This document shows, in pieces, positions 18,391-27,613 of a DNA stretch of 64,000 nt. The notes under the pieces were generated by a model. The model was not told the DNA's origin, made no database searches, and saw only the letters and a list, made by a program, of their open reading frames with translations. The position numbers and the translations under genes are program-made. Numbering within the stretch: position 1 is the stretch's first letter; each line of letters starts with the position of its first letter. Where the stretch lies: contig AP027924.1 of assembly GCA_036322855.1 (NCBI GenBank), positions 620,001-684,000 of the forward strand, written 5' to 3'. This DNA comes from Improbicoccus pseudotrichonymphae. GTDB taxonomy: Bacteria; Bacillota; Clostridia; Oscillospirales; Acutalibacteraceae.

Positions 18391-18687
18391 TCACAAAAGA
18401 TTGGTATGATGAAATCCCAAAATAGCTTCAACAACTTTATTTAAATTGCTCTTGTCTATGTACATGCTTCTGGTATCGTACATATCTTGACATAAAACAT
18501 AGATGGCAATTACAAATTCATTATAATCATCTAAATTTTCTAGATTTAGTCCTGTATAAGAAACAATAAAAGATTTCGCAGAGTCAAGAAAAATTTCTAG
18601 TTCTGCGATTTCTTCGTTTGTTAGATTTTGATGATCTAACTTTAAATAAAAAGCTAGGTTTTCTACTGTTATTTCACTTACTTTCAT
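18391..18687 (-). CDS. head-tail connector (gp6-like)
   Basis: A 98-residue all-helical protein starting MKVSEITVENLAFYLKLD, with LEIFLDSAKSFIVSYTGL and YVLCQDMYDTRS, the pattern of phage gp6-like connector proteins. It directly follows the capsid gene and precedes the adaptor, as in HK97-type phages. It binds the portal to extend the DNA channel. Confidence 0.75.
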   Translation of the reverse strand: MKVSEITVENLAFYLKLDHQNLTNEEIAELEIFLDSAKSFIVSYTGLNLENLDDYNEFVIAIYVLCQDMYDTRSMYIDKSNLNKVVEAILGFHHTNLL

Positions 18688-18757
18688 GAATTACACCTAT
18701 ATCTTTTTTCTTTTATTTTTTCTTTTATCTTTATTAAAATCCATATGTTTTTAGATT

Positions 18758-19984
18758 TTATGGAGTCACTGGTTTTATTTGAAGAACTGCAAGCTTTTGT
18801 TGATCCGTTACCTTTGAATCAACCTCAATCCAACCTACTATACCTATTGCATGCTGGATTGCAAAGTGTTCTCTTAGAACTTCTATGTTTATGTTTTCGT
18901 GAATATTGACGGTTAGACCTGTCATGTTGCCGTAAATTATAGCTTTTGTTCCCGATGTTGGTTGTGATAGTGAATCTGTTGTGTAGACAGGTTTACCTAA
19001 TAGAGTATAACCCCAAGCTGCTGTTAGATCTGGATTTAATAAATAATTGTTATTTGAATCTTTTAATTTTCTTATTATTGCCCTTGTCTTGTGATTCATG
19101 ATCCAGACAGAATTTCTTTGATATATGTCTGGAATGCTTTCTTGTAAGTCTATTAAATCGTCGGAGCTTATCGTTGTACCTGTCGTCGTTATAACGTTTG
19201 TTGCTCCGGTTATTATTCCTTGGCATGCATTAGTCCCGCTTCCGTTTAATAATTCGTTTTCTAAAAAGTTAGAGATTGCCTCAGACATGTGTTTTACTAC
19301 AAAGTTTACTAGTTGAGTTGCACCAAATTCATTAGAGTTTATGAGCATTTTAGAGACTTTTGTGAGTGCTCCGGCTAGGTAACCATTAAGCTCTATGCTA
19401 GTAAACTTGCCACTTTTGCTGGTTAAATCAGTAAATTCTTGTTGATATGCGCAAGTTATATCATCTGTTCCATCTGGTCCATAATAGGGGACAACTAAGT
19501 TGCCTTTAATATTATAGATTTCTGCCAATGAATAAATAGGGCATATTTCCTTTATTTTTTCAATTATTCTCTTGGCAATAGTTTTTGGGACAATTACACC
19601 ATTGTTTGCAAAATCAAGGTTTACTGATCTAGTTTCAATTCCAAGTGTTTTGGATTTTATGAAGTCTGCAAAGGCTCTTTCTTCCTTATTTTCTTTGTCG
19701 TTTTTGTCGTTTTCATTTATTTTTTTGGCTCTATTTTCTGTATTTGAGCTTGAATTTTCATTTTCTTTCATATTTTCTGTGATCTCCTCTTTTCTGATTT
19801 CTTCCTCGGCTTCAATAGTCTTTTGCATATTTTCAATTGCTGTTTTTAAATCATTAAAGCTTGCTAGTTCTGCTTCAGTCATGGCTCTTTTTTCTTTTTT
19901 GGCAGTGTTTAGAATCTTTTTCATTTCTTCGGTTTTCTCGTTTTTTTGTTCTGTTAAGTATTTAAGTTCTGACATATAAATCAC
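18758..19984 (-). CDS. major capsid protein, HK97 fold
   Basis: A 408-residue protein. The first 105 residues are a coiled-coil, charged scaffold-like region (KYLTEQKNEKTEEMKK...), as in HK97-family capsid precursors, which the protease at 20702 would remove. The rest is the capsid domain, with ENELLNGSGTNACQGIIT, SVWIMNHKTRAIIRKL and LLGKPVYTTDSL. The gene is preceded by the protease with about 180 bases between. The frame is intact. The start is ATG within MIYMSEL; ATG three codons later is also possible behind AGGAGTGA. Confidence 0.88.
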   Translation of the reverse strand: MIYMSELKYLTEQKNEKTEEMKKILNTAKKEKRAMTEAELASFNDLKTAIENMQKTIEAEEEIRKEEITENMKENENSSSNTENRAKKINENDKNDKENKEERAFADFIKSKTLGIETRSVNLDFANNGVIVPKTIAKRIIEKIKEICPIYSLAEIYNIKGNLVVPYYGPDGTDDITCAYQQEFTDLTSKSGKFTSIELNGYLAGALTKVSKMLINSNEFGATQLVNFVVKHMSEAISNFLENELLNGSGTNACQGIITGATNVITTTGTTISSDDLIDLQESIPDIYQRNSVWIMNHKTRAIIRKLKDSNNNYLLNPDLTAAWGYTLLGKPVYTTDSLSQPTSGTKAIIYGNMTGLTVNIHENINIEVLREHFAIQHAIGIVGWIEVDSKVTDQQKLAVLQIKPVTP

Positions 19985-20168
19985 TCCTGAAATTTTTGTT
20001 TAAATTAATTAAATTTAATTGATTGAATTTTGTTTAATATTTCCTCATATGGGGTATAGTCAAAAACAGATATTGCTTGAATTGTTGTATTTGACATATC
20101 TGTTGGTTTGACGATTTCAAAATATTTTGGTTTAAAATATTCGCATCTGTATTCGACTTTTCTTTTTT

Positions 20169-20702
20169 CTAAATTTCTTCTTTAGTTTCTTTTGTTCCAT
20201 TTGTTCCATCTCTTGATCTAGTCTCAATTGAAGTTCCAACATAGCAGGGGATTTTTCTGTCATCAATTATTGAAACCTCTAAAAGATTCATATCTTCAAC
20301 GAATCTTCTTTTTAATTCATTTGGTCCGTCTTTTATGAGTTCCTCACTTTCTTTTAGTGATTCGAAACCAAAAGACCAGCCTCGAAGCTTTTGATTTCTT
20401 GCTTTTTCTATGATCTCACTATCTGATATTTTGCAGATTGCTCTTAATCCGATGTTATCTTCGAAAAGTTCAAGATTACCTTGTTTTGTTGAAGCTAAAA
20501 ATTTATTGTCTTCATGATTTAACAGACAAACTATGTTATCACTTCTATCAATTGCTCTTTGAAAAACTTTAGGCTGTATCTGTTCTACAAATCTCTCTCC
20601 GTTGTCATCAAGCATAATACTTGAATCTCTGGCAACGGCATTGACATAACCATCGACAGTTATTGAATCGTTTCTAATTTCTATTCTCATTAATTTGATC
20701 AC
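20169..20702 (-). CDS. prohead maturation protease, HK97 family
   Basis: A 177-residue serine protease. It has GYVNAVARDS, CLLNHEDNKFLASTKQGNLEL (His of the NHxD motif), LRGWSFGFE (Ser of the SFGF motif) and LLEVSIIDDRKIPCY, all hallmarks of HK97-type prohead proteases. It would cleave the capsid N-terminal region. Its start overlaps the portal gene by 29 bases. The stretch 19985-20168 between it and the capsid gene holds no convincing gene. Confidence 0.88.
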   Translation of the reverse strand: MIKLMRIEIRNDSITVDGYVNAVARDSSIMLDDNGERFVEQIQPKVFQRAIDRSDNIVCLLNHEDNKFLASTKQGNLELFEDNIGLRAICKISDSEIIEKARNQKLRGWSFGFESLKESEELIKDGPNELKRRFVEDMNLLEVSIIDDRKIPCYVGTSIETRSRDGTNGTKETKEEI

Positions 20703-21996
20703 CTCTCGTTAAATCATCACCAATATTAACTGCTTGCCCAGTATTTGGTGTGAAAACTTCCTTAGTAGCTGGATTATAAAGCACATCACTAAGACCTAAT
20801 TTTATGAAATTAAGTCCAAGAGGCTCTAAATCTTCCATATATCTACATTCATCAATTTGCATTAAATTTGAATCTAAAGCTGTCCTATAGGCCTCAAATC
20901 TAGTTTTAATATCGCCCTTTATTATCTCTTTGGTATCAAAAGCAAAGTATAAGGACTCTTGATCGTTTTTCTTTTCTTTTTCAAGTAAGAAATCTCTGTT
21001 TAAAGCACATTCTATAGCTGTTAGAATTGGCATAATTGCTGTTTTTATAAATAAAGAATAGTCAAAATTGTTGTTATTGCTACTATTGTTTGGAATCCCA
21101 AAAATACTTTTAATATCAGAATTCATAGATTTTTTGTTCTCATTTAGTTGCATTTCAACAGAAGTATTTGAAGATTCTTTGAAAGAGAGCCCTTTATTTA
21201 AAACAATTACGTTTTCTTGATTATTTGAATAAAGATTCTGCCAAGCTTGCTTTAAGGCACTGATTGTTTCTTTTGAGAGCGTATTTTCTGATGAGATGAA
21301 TCCTCTTTTGTTCCCACCGGTTGAAATTAAGTTTTGTTCAAACAAAAGCGTCGAATATGCAACTGACAAAAGTTCTTTATTTTCTTCAATTATTCCTATG
21401 CCGGTTGCTCCATCTTTTGTTGATCTTAAAACTTTTATAAATTCAAAAGGTTTAAAAGTTTTATCATTTACTAAAATGTTATAATCTTTAAAAATTATGT
21501 CATTATTTGAGATTATATTTATGTATGAATTAGATACATAATTTATAGATTTAACCTTATTTTTCTGCTTATTTATGTAGGCATAGGCTCCACCAAAAAG
21601 AAGATAGTCTCTAACCATAGCTCTCTTAAATTGAATGCCATCAAGAGTATCTTTTGTGTCATCATTTAAAAGAGAAGTTCTTTCATCTTGAATTTCAATT
21701 GTTTTCCTAGTTATCTTACCATCAATTTGACTTATTTCTTCTCGATATAGCTTTATCGGAATCATAGAAACAGTTTCAGAAATCAAGTTAACCGATTCAG
21801 CAACCGCAGAAATATTCATAGCTTTCTTTGCATCAATCATCTGCGGATTCAAAAGAGCATTAAGTAGACAATCGTCTATTGGTGGAGTTATTGGGTTTTC
21901 TCTTTCATTAACTCCTCTTAGAGAAGTTACTGGACTTCCTCTTTCTTGTTTATTTTTAATTTCTTGTTTATGTTTAAAAATATCAAAAAGATTCAT
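20674..21996 (-). CDS. phage portal protein, HK97 family
   Basis: A 440-residue protein with a basic N-terminus, then AMNISAVAESVNLISETVSMIP (split here), RAMVRDYLLFGGAYAYI, a VLNKGLSFK segment and FGIPNN. This is the core of HK97/SPP1-type portals, which form the dodecameric DNA gate of the head. It is followed by an overlapping protease gene. Between it and the terminase there are 190 bases holding a dispersed hairpin repeat. The frame is intact. Confidence 0.85.
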   Translation of the reverse strand: MNLFDIFKHKQEIKNKQERGSPVTSLRGVNERENPITPPIDDCLLNALLNPQMIDAKKAMNISAVAESVNLISETVSMIPIKLYREEISQIDGKITRKTIEIQDERTSLLNDDTKDTLDGIQFKRAMVRDYLLFGGAYAYINKQKNKVKSINYVSNSYINIISNNDIIFKDYNILVNDKTFKPFEFIKVLRSTKDGATGIGIIEENKELLSVAYSTLLFEQNLISTGGNKRGFISSENTLSKETISALKQAWQNLYSNNQENVIVLNKGLSFKESSNTSVEMQLNENKKSMNSDIKSIFGIPNNSSNNNNFDYSLFIKTAIMPILTAIECALNRDFLLEKEKKNDQESLYFAFDTKEIIKGDIKTRFEAYRTALDSNLMQIDECRYMEDLEPLGLNFIKLGLSDVLYNPATKEVFTPNTGQAVNIGDDLTRGDQINENRN

Positions 21997-22082
21997 TATT
22001 TACCTCATTTACCTCCTCAATTTTTTTAATTTCTTTGATTACTTTCTTTTATAGAAAGTAATTATAAATGCGACACTATTTA

Positions 22083-22170
22083 GCGGCGACTTTGTCTCCG
22101 CAGGAGACAATTTAGAGCCGCATGTTTCTTTTGGGCACCGTTTTCTTTGCGTCAAAGAAAAAAATGGTGC
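22083..22170. repeat. dispersed structured repeat, copy b, inside the packaging operon
   Basis: Hairpin A is GTCTCC-GCA-GGAGAC (22094-22108) nested in GCGGC/GCCGC (22083-22087, 22117-22121). Hairpin B pairs GCACC with GGTGC around TTCTTTG-CGT-CAAAGAA (22135-22170). Compared with copy a, the base pairs of hairpin B differ on both arms (CACCC/GGGTG there). Unlike the other copies there is no cassette promoter or gene next to it. Confidence 0.7.
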
Positions 22171-22188
22171 AGAAATAAATTAAATAAA

Positions 22189-24027
22189 TTAAATTATTTG
22201 AAACACAAACCCATCACTAAAAATCACATCTTTTTGTAACAAATAAACGGCATTAATAAGAGCCATAATCATGTCAACCTTACCGTTTGACCTCTTTTTG
22301 GTGACATAACGATTAAGATTTGTATCATAGACACATCTGGCATTTTCAAAATTTATTTCAAGTAATTTATTTTTTTCATAGACAAACTCACCATTAATAA
22401 TCTTTTCAGAAAGTAACTTTGTGGCAGGATGTAAAGTATCGCTATGTTGTCTAATTTCAATTGTATTATACTTTTGATTCCACTTTTGAGCTGAAGACAA
22501 GCAATTATATCTGTCAAAACCAATAGCTTTTATTGTTACTCCATAGATTTTTTCAAGATTAAAGACAAAATCTTCAATAAAGCTATAGTCTATTGTTTTG
22601 TTGCCGCAAGCGAAACATTCACTTTCCTTGTTTCTTATTTCCTCTTTTCTTTTTTCATAATCTATTTTTTTATTCTGAATTAAAGAAAAATAATCCAATC
22701 TCTCAAACTTACTTTTTTCTTCAATTCTTCCCTCTGGAATAAAACAAAAGACTTTAGCAAGTATTTTATTGTCTTCCTCGGCAACCATAGCAACTGCTGT
22801 GTTGTCAGTTGTTATGCTAAGGTCAACACCAACATAAACTTGCCTTTCGTTCCAATCAATTTTGTTTATTCGACAATTAATTAGATCTTTAATGTCAATG
22901 AAACTTTCAGTTCCAGCTCCTTGATATATGATGTTGCAGTGTTTTGTGAGAAAGTTTTCGCGAGCACTTTCACAAATTAGAGCTCTTGCTCTTTTCTTTT
23001 TTAAATCTTCCCATATTTCGTTAATTTCTAGAGCTACAGGATTGGCATGAATCAAAATATTGTCGTTTGTTGTCCAATTCTCTATGTCATCCGGTTCATA
23101 AAGAAGGGCAAAGAGAGTTTCATCTTTTTCAATTTTATCTAAAACTTTCTTTGCGTAACTTATTTCGTTCTCAAATGGATTATTCATACTCGAATATTTT
23201 GTTGAAATTATACAGCCAAGCTTATTTAAGATGTTTAGTTGCCCACTTCTCATACTTTCAATAGCATAAGAATTAGGTAGTGCTCCAACTTCATCAGCCA
23301 AGAAAACGTTTGGAAGTTTGCCGTCTAGCCTACTATTTGAATAATTTAGTGGAATATAACGATTATTGTTTAAATTGCACTCAATATAATCTCTTAAAAT
23401 CTTAAATCTGTTTTTAAGTTTTGAGATTGCTGTTTCATTATTTTGTTTATTTTCACATTTTAAATTATCTGAATTGTTACTGTTATTGTAATTTTTATAA
23501 TAAACCAATGGACTAGACTTCAAAATCTCTTCAATCGCAGTCTTTACTTCACGAGAAAGAGCTCCATCAGGAGCCACGCTATAAAACTTAGAAAACTTTG
23601 GCTCTAATAAAAACAATAAAATAAAGATTGTTGCAATCGTGAAAGTCTTAAAGTTCTTCCTTCCGACTTCTAAAATTGCAGTTTCATAGCGCCTTTTATT
23701 TGGATTTTCTTTGTGTACAACACATAAAACAGATTCATAGAAAAGCCACTGATATCCACAAGAACAATCATAAATTGACTTACCAGACTTTAATCCTCTG
23801 GGCATAATCAAAAACTTTAAAATTGATTCAATTTGTTTTAGTTTTTTATGATTTAAGAAGTACTGAAAGTTATTATCAGATTCGCTTTCATAAATCTTTA
23901 TAAATTCTCGGCATTGAAGTTTCACATATTTTGGAGCAGATATTTTGTTGTCTATAACTGATTTAGCATATTGATATCCTAAAGTTTTTAGCGTTTTTAA
24001 GTCTTTTAAATTTTCTAATTTCTCCAT
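22189..24027 (-). CDS. terminase large subunit
   Basis: A 612-residue packaging motor of the phage terminase-1 type. An N-terminal ATPase carries EVGRKNFKTF (Walker-A-like) and FLADEVGALPN (Walker B with catalytic Glu). A C-terminal nuclease domain carries VGVDLSITTDNTAV with its acidic residues. The protein is slightly longer than usual because of an Asn-rich insert (about residues 195-215). It is preceded by the P27-like small subunit, 30 bases away. The frame is intact even though nearby genes are broken. Confidence 0.88.
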   Translation of the reverse strand: MEKLENLKDLKTLKTLGYQYAKSVIDNKISAPKYVKLQCREFIKIYESESDNNFQYFLNHKKLKQIESILKFLIMPRGLKSGKSIYDCSCGYQWLFYESVLCVVHKENPNKRRYETAILEVGRKNFKTFTIATIFILLFLLEPKFSKFYSVAPDGALSREVKTAIEEILKSSPLVYYKNYNNSNNSDNLKCENKQNNETAISKLKNRFKILRDYIECNLNNNRYIPLNYSNSRLDGKLPNVFLADEVGALPNSYAIESMRSGQLNILNKLGCIISTKYSSMNNPFENEISYAKKVLDKIEKDETLFALLYEPDDIENWTTNDNILIHANPVALEINEIWEDLKKKRARALICESARENFLTKHCNIIYQGAGTESFIDIKDLINCRINKIDWNERQVYVGVDLSITTDNTAVAMVAEEDNKILAKVFCFIPEGRIEEKSKFERLDYFSLIQNKKIDYEKRKEEIRNKESECFACGNKTIDYSFIEDFVFNLEKIYGVTIKAIGFDRYNCLSSAQKWNQKYNTIEIRQHSDTLHPATKLLSEKIINGEFVYEKNKLLEINFENARCVYDTNLNRYVTKKRSNGKVDMIMALINAVYLLQKDVIFSDGFVFQII

Positions 24028-24057
24028 AATATCATGCTTTCTAATTATTTTTTACCA

Positions 24058-24408
24058 TCAACTGCCATTTAAAATCTTCAAAAGTGGATCGTCATCAATA
24101 TCCTCAGTACTATTTCTCATATTCATGATGATTCTAATGAGGGTTGCGACCGTTTTATTGGCGCAATCTGCGGTTTTGTTATATGCCGAAATGGCAGGGT
24201 GAACATAAGTGTTTTTGATTCCTTGATTGTATGCTTTTTTAACAGTAATTCCTTCTTCATTAATGGTTTTTTCAAGTTCTATTAGCATTTTGATTTGCAC
24301 TTGATATCGTTTAAACGTTGTGAGAAAGAAAAAGTTTTGTTCTACTCCGTGTTTTTCAGCTATTTTTAAGATTTCTTGGGCTTGGTCATTTAAATTTTGT
24401 TTACTCAA
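24058..24408 (-). CDS. terminase small subunit, P27-like
   Basis: A 116-residue helical protein directly before the large subunit. It starts MSKQNLNDQAQEILKIAEKHG and ends in DDPLLKILNG, like P27-family small terminases (C-terminal DPL motif). It recognises phage DNA for packaging. It overlaps the methyltransferase stop by 8 bases. The family call rests on position and these motifs. Confidence 0.75.
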   Translation of the reverse strand: MSKQNLNDQAQEILKIAEKHGVEQNFFFLTTFKRYQVQIKMLIELEKTINEEGITVKKAYNQGIKNTYVHPAISAYNKTADCANKTVATLIRIIMNMRNSTEDIDDDPLLKILNGS

Positions 24409-25640
24409 TTATTTTCACAGCCTTTTTATTAGTTAAATCTTCCCATCTCTTGATGATCACATCAACATATCTTGGGTCAAGCTCCATCATGAAACATTTT
24501 CTATTAAGTTGTTCGCAAGCTATTAAGGTTGTACCTGAACCACCGAATAAATCTAGAACATTATTATTTGATTTACTGCTGTTTTCAATTAATTTTGCAA
24601 TCAATTTTACTGGTTTCATGGTTGGATGATCTTCGTTTCTTTGAAGTTTATCATATTCCAAAACAGTTGTTTGAGTTCTATCGTCTGTAAAATAATGAGC
24701 TTCGCCATTTTTCCAGCCATAAATACAGGGTTCATGAATCCATTGATAATCTTGTCTACCTATAACGAATTTATTTTTAAACCAAATTATCTGTTGTTTG
24801 ATTTCCCAATTTTCATTACTATTTTTTCCTATATTCTTACAAGCATTATAAACATTTAAGGTTTCTTTGCTTGCAAACCAAATATAAAACGATGTACCAG
24901 GTTTCATGATTCTATCGGCATTTAAAAAAGCGTTTTGTAAAAACAAGACAAAATCATCTGATTTCATTTTGTCATTTTGAATTTTTAGTTTATTTTTTGT
25001 TCTACCTTGATAATTTACGTTATAAGGTGGATCTGTTATAAATAAATCTATCTTTTTACCGTCGACAAGTTTTAAAATATCTTCTTGTTTGGTGGCATCA
25101 CCACACATCAAACGATGATTTCCTAACTGGTAAACTTCTCCAAACTTAGATTTTGGTTCTTTCGGAAGCTCTTTACTAAGATTAAAATCATCTTCGTAAG
25201 CTTCATTATTCACATCATTCCCGTCAAAATCAAAGCCAAAATCTAAATTATCGAGATCAAATCCGGTTAAATTAATATCAAAGTTTAATTCTTTTAAATC
25301 AAGAAGCTCAGATTTAAGAATTTCCATATCCCAAGAAGCATCCAAAGCCAATTTATTGTCAGCAATTATGTAAGCTTTCTTCTGTTCTTCGCTTAAATGC
25401 TCAATAAAGAGGCATGGAACTTCTTCCATGCCGATCTTTTTAGCCGCCAAAACTCTTCCATGACCTGCTATAATTCTAAATTCTGAATCAATTAAAATCT
25501 GAATCAATTAAAACAGGATTTATAAAACCGAATTCATCAATACTTTTGGCAATCTTTTCAGTCTGTTCGTCACTATGAATTCGAGCATTCTTCTCATATG
25601 GCTTCAATTTTTCAATGGAAATATTTTCATATTTGCTCAT
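24401..25640 (-). pseudogene. ParB-like / DNA adenine methyltransferase, broken by a 16-bp duplication
   Basis: The intact 3' frame (25507-24401, 368 residues) has the end of a ParB-type nuclease domain (AGHGRVLAAKKIGMEEVPC) and an N6-adenine/N4-cytosine methyltransferase with DPPYN (motif IV) and DLFGGSGTT (motif I). The 5' part (from ATG 25640) reads MSKYENISIEKLKPYEKN to INPVLIDSDF and then stops. The cause is an exact 16-bp tandem duplication (25482-25513) that shifts the frame; removing one copy joins the two parts. Such proteins are common next to phage terminase genes and protect or mark phage DNA. Because slippage could restore the frame, this may be reversible. Confidence 0.8.
25482..25513. 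repeat. 16-bp tandem duplication causing the frameshift
   Basis: TCTGAATCAATTAAAA occurs twice in direct succession (25482-25497 and 25498-25513). Sixteen bases equal 5 codons plus one base, hence the frame break. Confidence 0.95.
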
Positions 25641-25671
25641 TCTAAATTTCTTCTTTCTGTTTTATTGATTT

Positions 25672-26142
25672 TTAACTTGCCAGATAACAACAAATAAAGG
25701 CCAACAGCCCCGATTGGCTAACAGCTCCATCTAAAACAGCTATTGTACTGCCACCGCTAGAACCTCTTCTAATATTTTTTCCGTCTATTACATATAGAAC
25801 ATTGCCACCGCTGGAACCTTGTCTTATTTTATTTCCGTCTTTTACAAATAAAACTTTACCGCCACTCGAACCTTGCCTTATCTTATCTCCGTCAATAACA
25901 CATAAAACACTACCACCGCTAGAACTTTGTCTTATTTTATTTCCATCTATTACGTAAAGAACGTTGCCACCGCTGGAACCTTGTCTTATTTTGTTTCCAT
26001 CTTCTACAACTAATACCTTACCACCGCTTGAACCTTCTCTTATTTTACCGTCTGCGAATACCGACGATGCCATAAAAAACATAAATAACGAAAAAACTAA
26101 TGGCAAAAAACATTTACTAAATTTTAAAAAACTAGTTTTCAT
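25672..26142 (-). CDS. secreted protein of six 'IRxGSSGG' repeats
   Basis: The start ATG at 26142 has AAGGAG about 11 bases upstream. About 156 residues: a signal peptide (MKTSFLKF... to about SSVFA), then six 20-residue repeats of the pattern DGxKIRxGSSGGxVLxVI, and a short tail ending in CCYLAS. The repeat suggests a small beta-solenoid or propeller-like domain. I do not recognise a named function. It lies in the same prophage cargo block as the WHH-type genes, behind a hairpin terminator, so it is transcribed separately. It may be displayed on the surface or be a phage moron. Confidence 0.6.
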   Translation of the reverse strand: MKTSFLKFSKCFLPLVFSLFMFFMASSVFADGKIREGSSGGKVLVVEDGNKIRQGSSGGNVLYVIDGNKIRQSSSGGSVLCVIDGDKIRQGSSGGKVLFVKDGNKIRQGSSGGNVLYVIDGKNIRRGSSGGSTIAVLDGAVSQSGLLAFICCYLAS

Positions 26143-26179
26143 AAACGAATACACTCCTTAAATTAAATAAATAAATAAA

Positions 26180-26203
26180 ATCCAATGATAAATACCATTG
26201 GAT
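26180..26203 (-). terminator. hairpin terminator after the SUKH-like gene
   Basis: The stem ATCCAATG/CATTGGAT with an 8-base loop is followed on the minus strand by TTTTATTTATTT. It separates the nuclease/immunity block from the secreted repeat protein gene. Confidence 0.5.
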
Positions 26204-26307
26204 ATAGTTTCATTTGTATATTTTCAACATAAATATTAAAAAATTATACCTGCTTTTTGGAACCCTCAAAAAAAATACATGGAAAATTTTTGTGTGTGTA
26301 AATGAGA

Positions 26308-26361
26308 GGGGGCGGTGGGTGTGGGGCTGTCGTTCAAAGTTGGGGGATTTTGAGTGGGGGG
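26308..26361 (+). repeat. G-run cluster (possible G-quadruplex) next to the SUKH-like gene
   Basis: Runs of 5, 3, 4, 5 and 6 G occur in 54 bases of an otherwise very AT-rich region, beginning 2 bases beyond the stop of the SUKH-like gene. The runs are on the plus strand, opposite the coding strand of that gene. Confidence 0.7.
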
Positions 26362-26362
26362 A

Positions 26363-26767
26363 TTAAATAACTAACCTAATGAATTTTAAAAAATTAATAC
26401 TTTTTCCTTCGTGTGGATAATACCAAATGTCTCCTTTGGTATCTAAGAAAAAAACATCTCCAATTCCATTATCTCCAAATAAAGCCAATTCTTTTTCGGG
26501 TAAAAAATTATCATCTCCAACCCAATTATATATATCCAATGTTTCTTCAATATTAATAATACGACTAATAAATATATCTCTTTCATTACAAAATAATTCA
26601 TTACTCATCTTGCGAGCAATAAACTTTAAATCCCTAAGATCTAGTTTATCAGTGTACAATTCTTTCATCAAAGGCAATATTTTAATTCCATTTTCAAGTT
26701 CAAAATCTTTAATTTCTCTTTTGCTATATTTGGGGCAAGTAAATTCTGAATATCTTAATTCTATCAT
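26363..26767 (-). CDS. SUKH/Smi1-like candidate immunity protein
   Basis: The start is taken as ATG at 26767 (MIELRYSEF), because GGAG lies 8 bases upstream. The frame is open to 26923 and would add a hydrophobic segment, but that start lacks a binding site. The roughly 134-residue product ends with LALFGDNGIGDVFFLDTKGD and YYPHEG, which resembles the C-terminal core of SUKH (Smi1/Knr4) proteins, a major immunity family for nuclease toxins. It is the next gene after the WHH-type gene C, as expected for a toxin-immunity pair. The family call rests on this motif and context only. Confidence 0.45.
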   Translation of the reverse strand: MIELRYSEFTCPKYSKREIKDFELENGIKILPLMKELYTDKLDLRDLKFIARKMSNELFCNERDIFISRIINIEETLDIYNWVGDDNFLPEKELALFGDNGIGDVFFLDTKGDIWYYPHEGKSINFLKFIRLVI

Positions 26768-26945
26768 TACATTTTCTCCAGATGCATATATAAAAATTTC
26801 GTTACTAATAAATATTCTAAAAAAAATATTAATTAATAAAATGATAATTATTTTATTTTTGGAAAACAAATTTATCTCAACCTTTTTCAAAAAATTCTTT
26901 TGAACTAAACGCCACACAGCCATGGTTATAATGTGTATGTGTTAA

Positions 26946-27596
26946 TCAATAGCCTCCCTGTTGGCAAGATCCATAATGTGGTCTGCTGCGACCGTGTACA
27001 TACGAATCAACTAATTGCATAAGAGATAAGGTTTGATTTGGCCCCAAAGGAATATATCCATTATTTTGCCAATTTGTGGCATCATAATATGCTACGTTAA
27101 CATTATTTATTAATATTTGCTGTTGTTGCGCATTTACTTGTTGAATAATAGCATTAATGCTCATTCCGTTTACAAGATTTTGATTTGCGAAATTAAACCA
27201 TCCCATATACACATGATGCCAAGTATAATTTGCCGGTGCGTAAGTGTTTCGGTTAATAATAGTGCCTGGCGGGAAAAGATTTATTGCATTTGCGGCGATA
27301 AGACAAGTATCTAAATCTCCATTTCGCCCCAGTCTATATCCTTGCAAATTAAACCAAAAATTCCCAATAAAACCATTATTTTGATAGACTAAATTATCTG
27401 GAAATAAAGGCGAAAAATGAAATCGCGGGAGAGCGGTATTTGTAAATATTGATTCTGTTGCATTAAATCCATTTACTTGTCTATTTGGATTAATTTGATT
27501 GTAAGTCGAATATGGTCGAGCATGTCCTAAACTTTCATATTTATAAATACTTTCGCTTCTAATTTTCCTTTCCAAACAATTGCCGCATTTATTCAT
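26946..27596 (-). CDS. WHH-type HNH/EndoVII nuclease-like protein (paralogue C, full motif)
   Basis: A 216-residue protein. The C-terminal half has NYTWHHVYMGWFN, YDATNWQNNG and LSLMQLVDSYVHGRSRPHYG, ending GGY. WHH followed by MQLV-x4-H-x5-H is the signature of the WHH class of HNH/endonuclease VII nuclease domains, common as toxin tips in bacterial polymorphic toxins. Here about 85 residues separate the two halves, more than usual. It starts MNKCGNCLERK (CxxC) and has no signal peptide. It shares SPLF..DN.VY, the WHH block and LMQLV with the four upstream genes, but it alone keeps all His positions. The SUKH-like gene follows. Confidence 0.6.
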   Translation of the reverse strand: MNKCGNCLERKIRSESIYKYESLGHARPYSTYNQINPNRQVNGFNATESIFTNTALPRFHFSPLFPDNLVYQNNGFIGNFWFNLQGYRLGRNGDLDTCLIAANAINLFPPGTIINRNTYAPANYTWHHVYMGWFNFANQNLVNGMSINAIIQQVNAQQQQILINNVNVAYYDATNWQNNGYIPLGPNQTLSLMQLVDSYVHGRSRPHYGSCQQGGY

Positions 27597-27613
27597 GATT
27601 TTTTACCTTCTTA

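Noticed and set aside
19985..20168. A possible small gene between capsid and protease (starting MSNTTIQAIS)
   Set aside because: No binding site, very short, and the end of the frame is uncertain; left unannotated.
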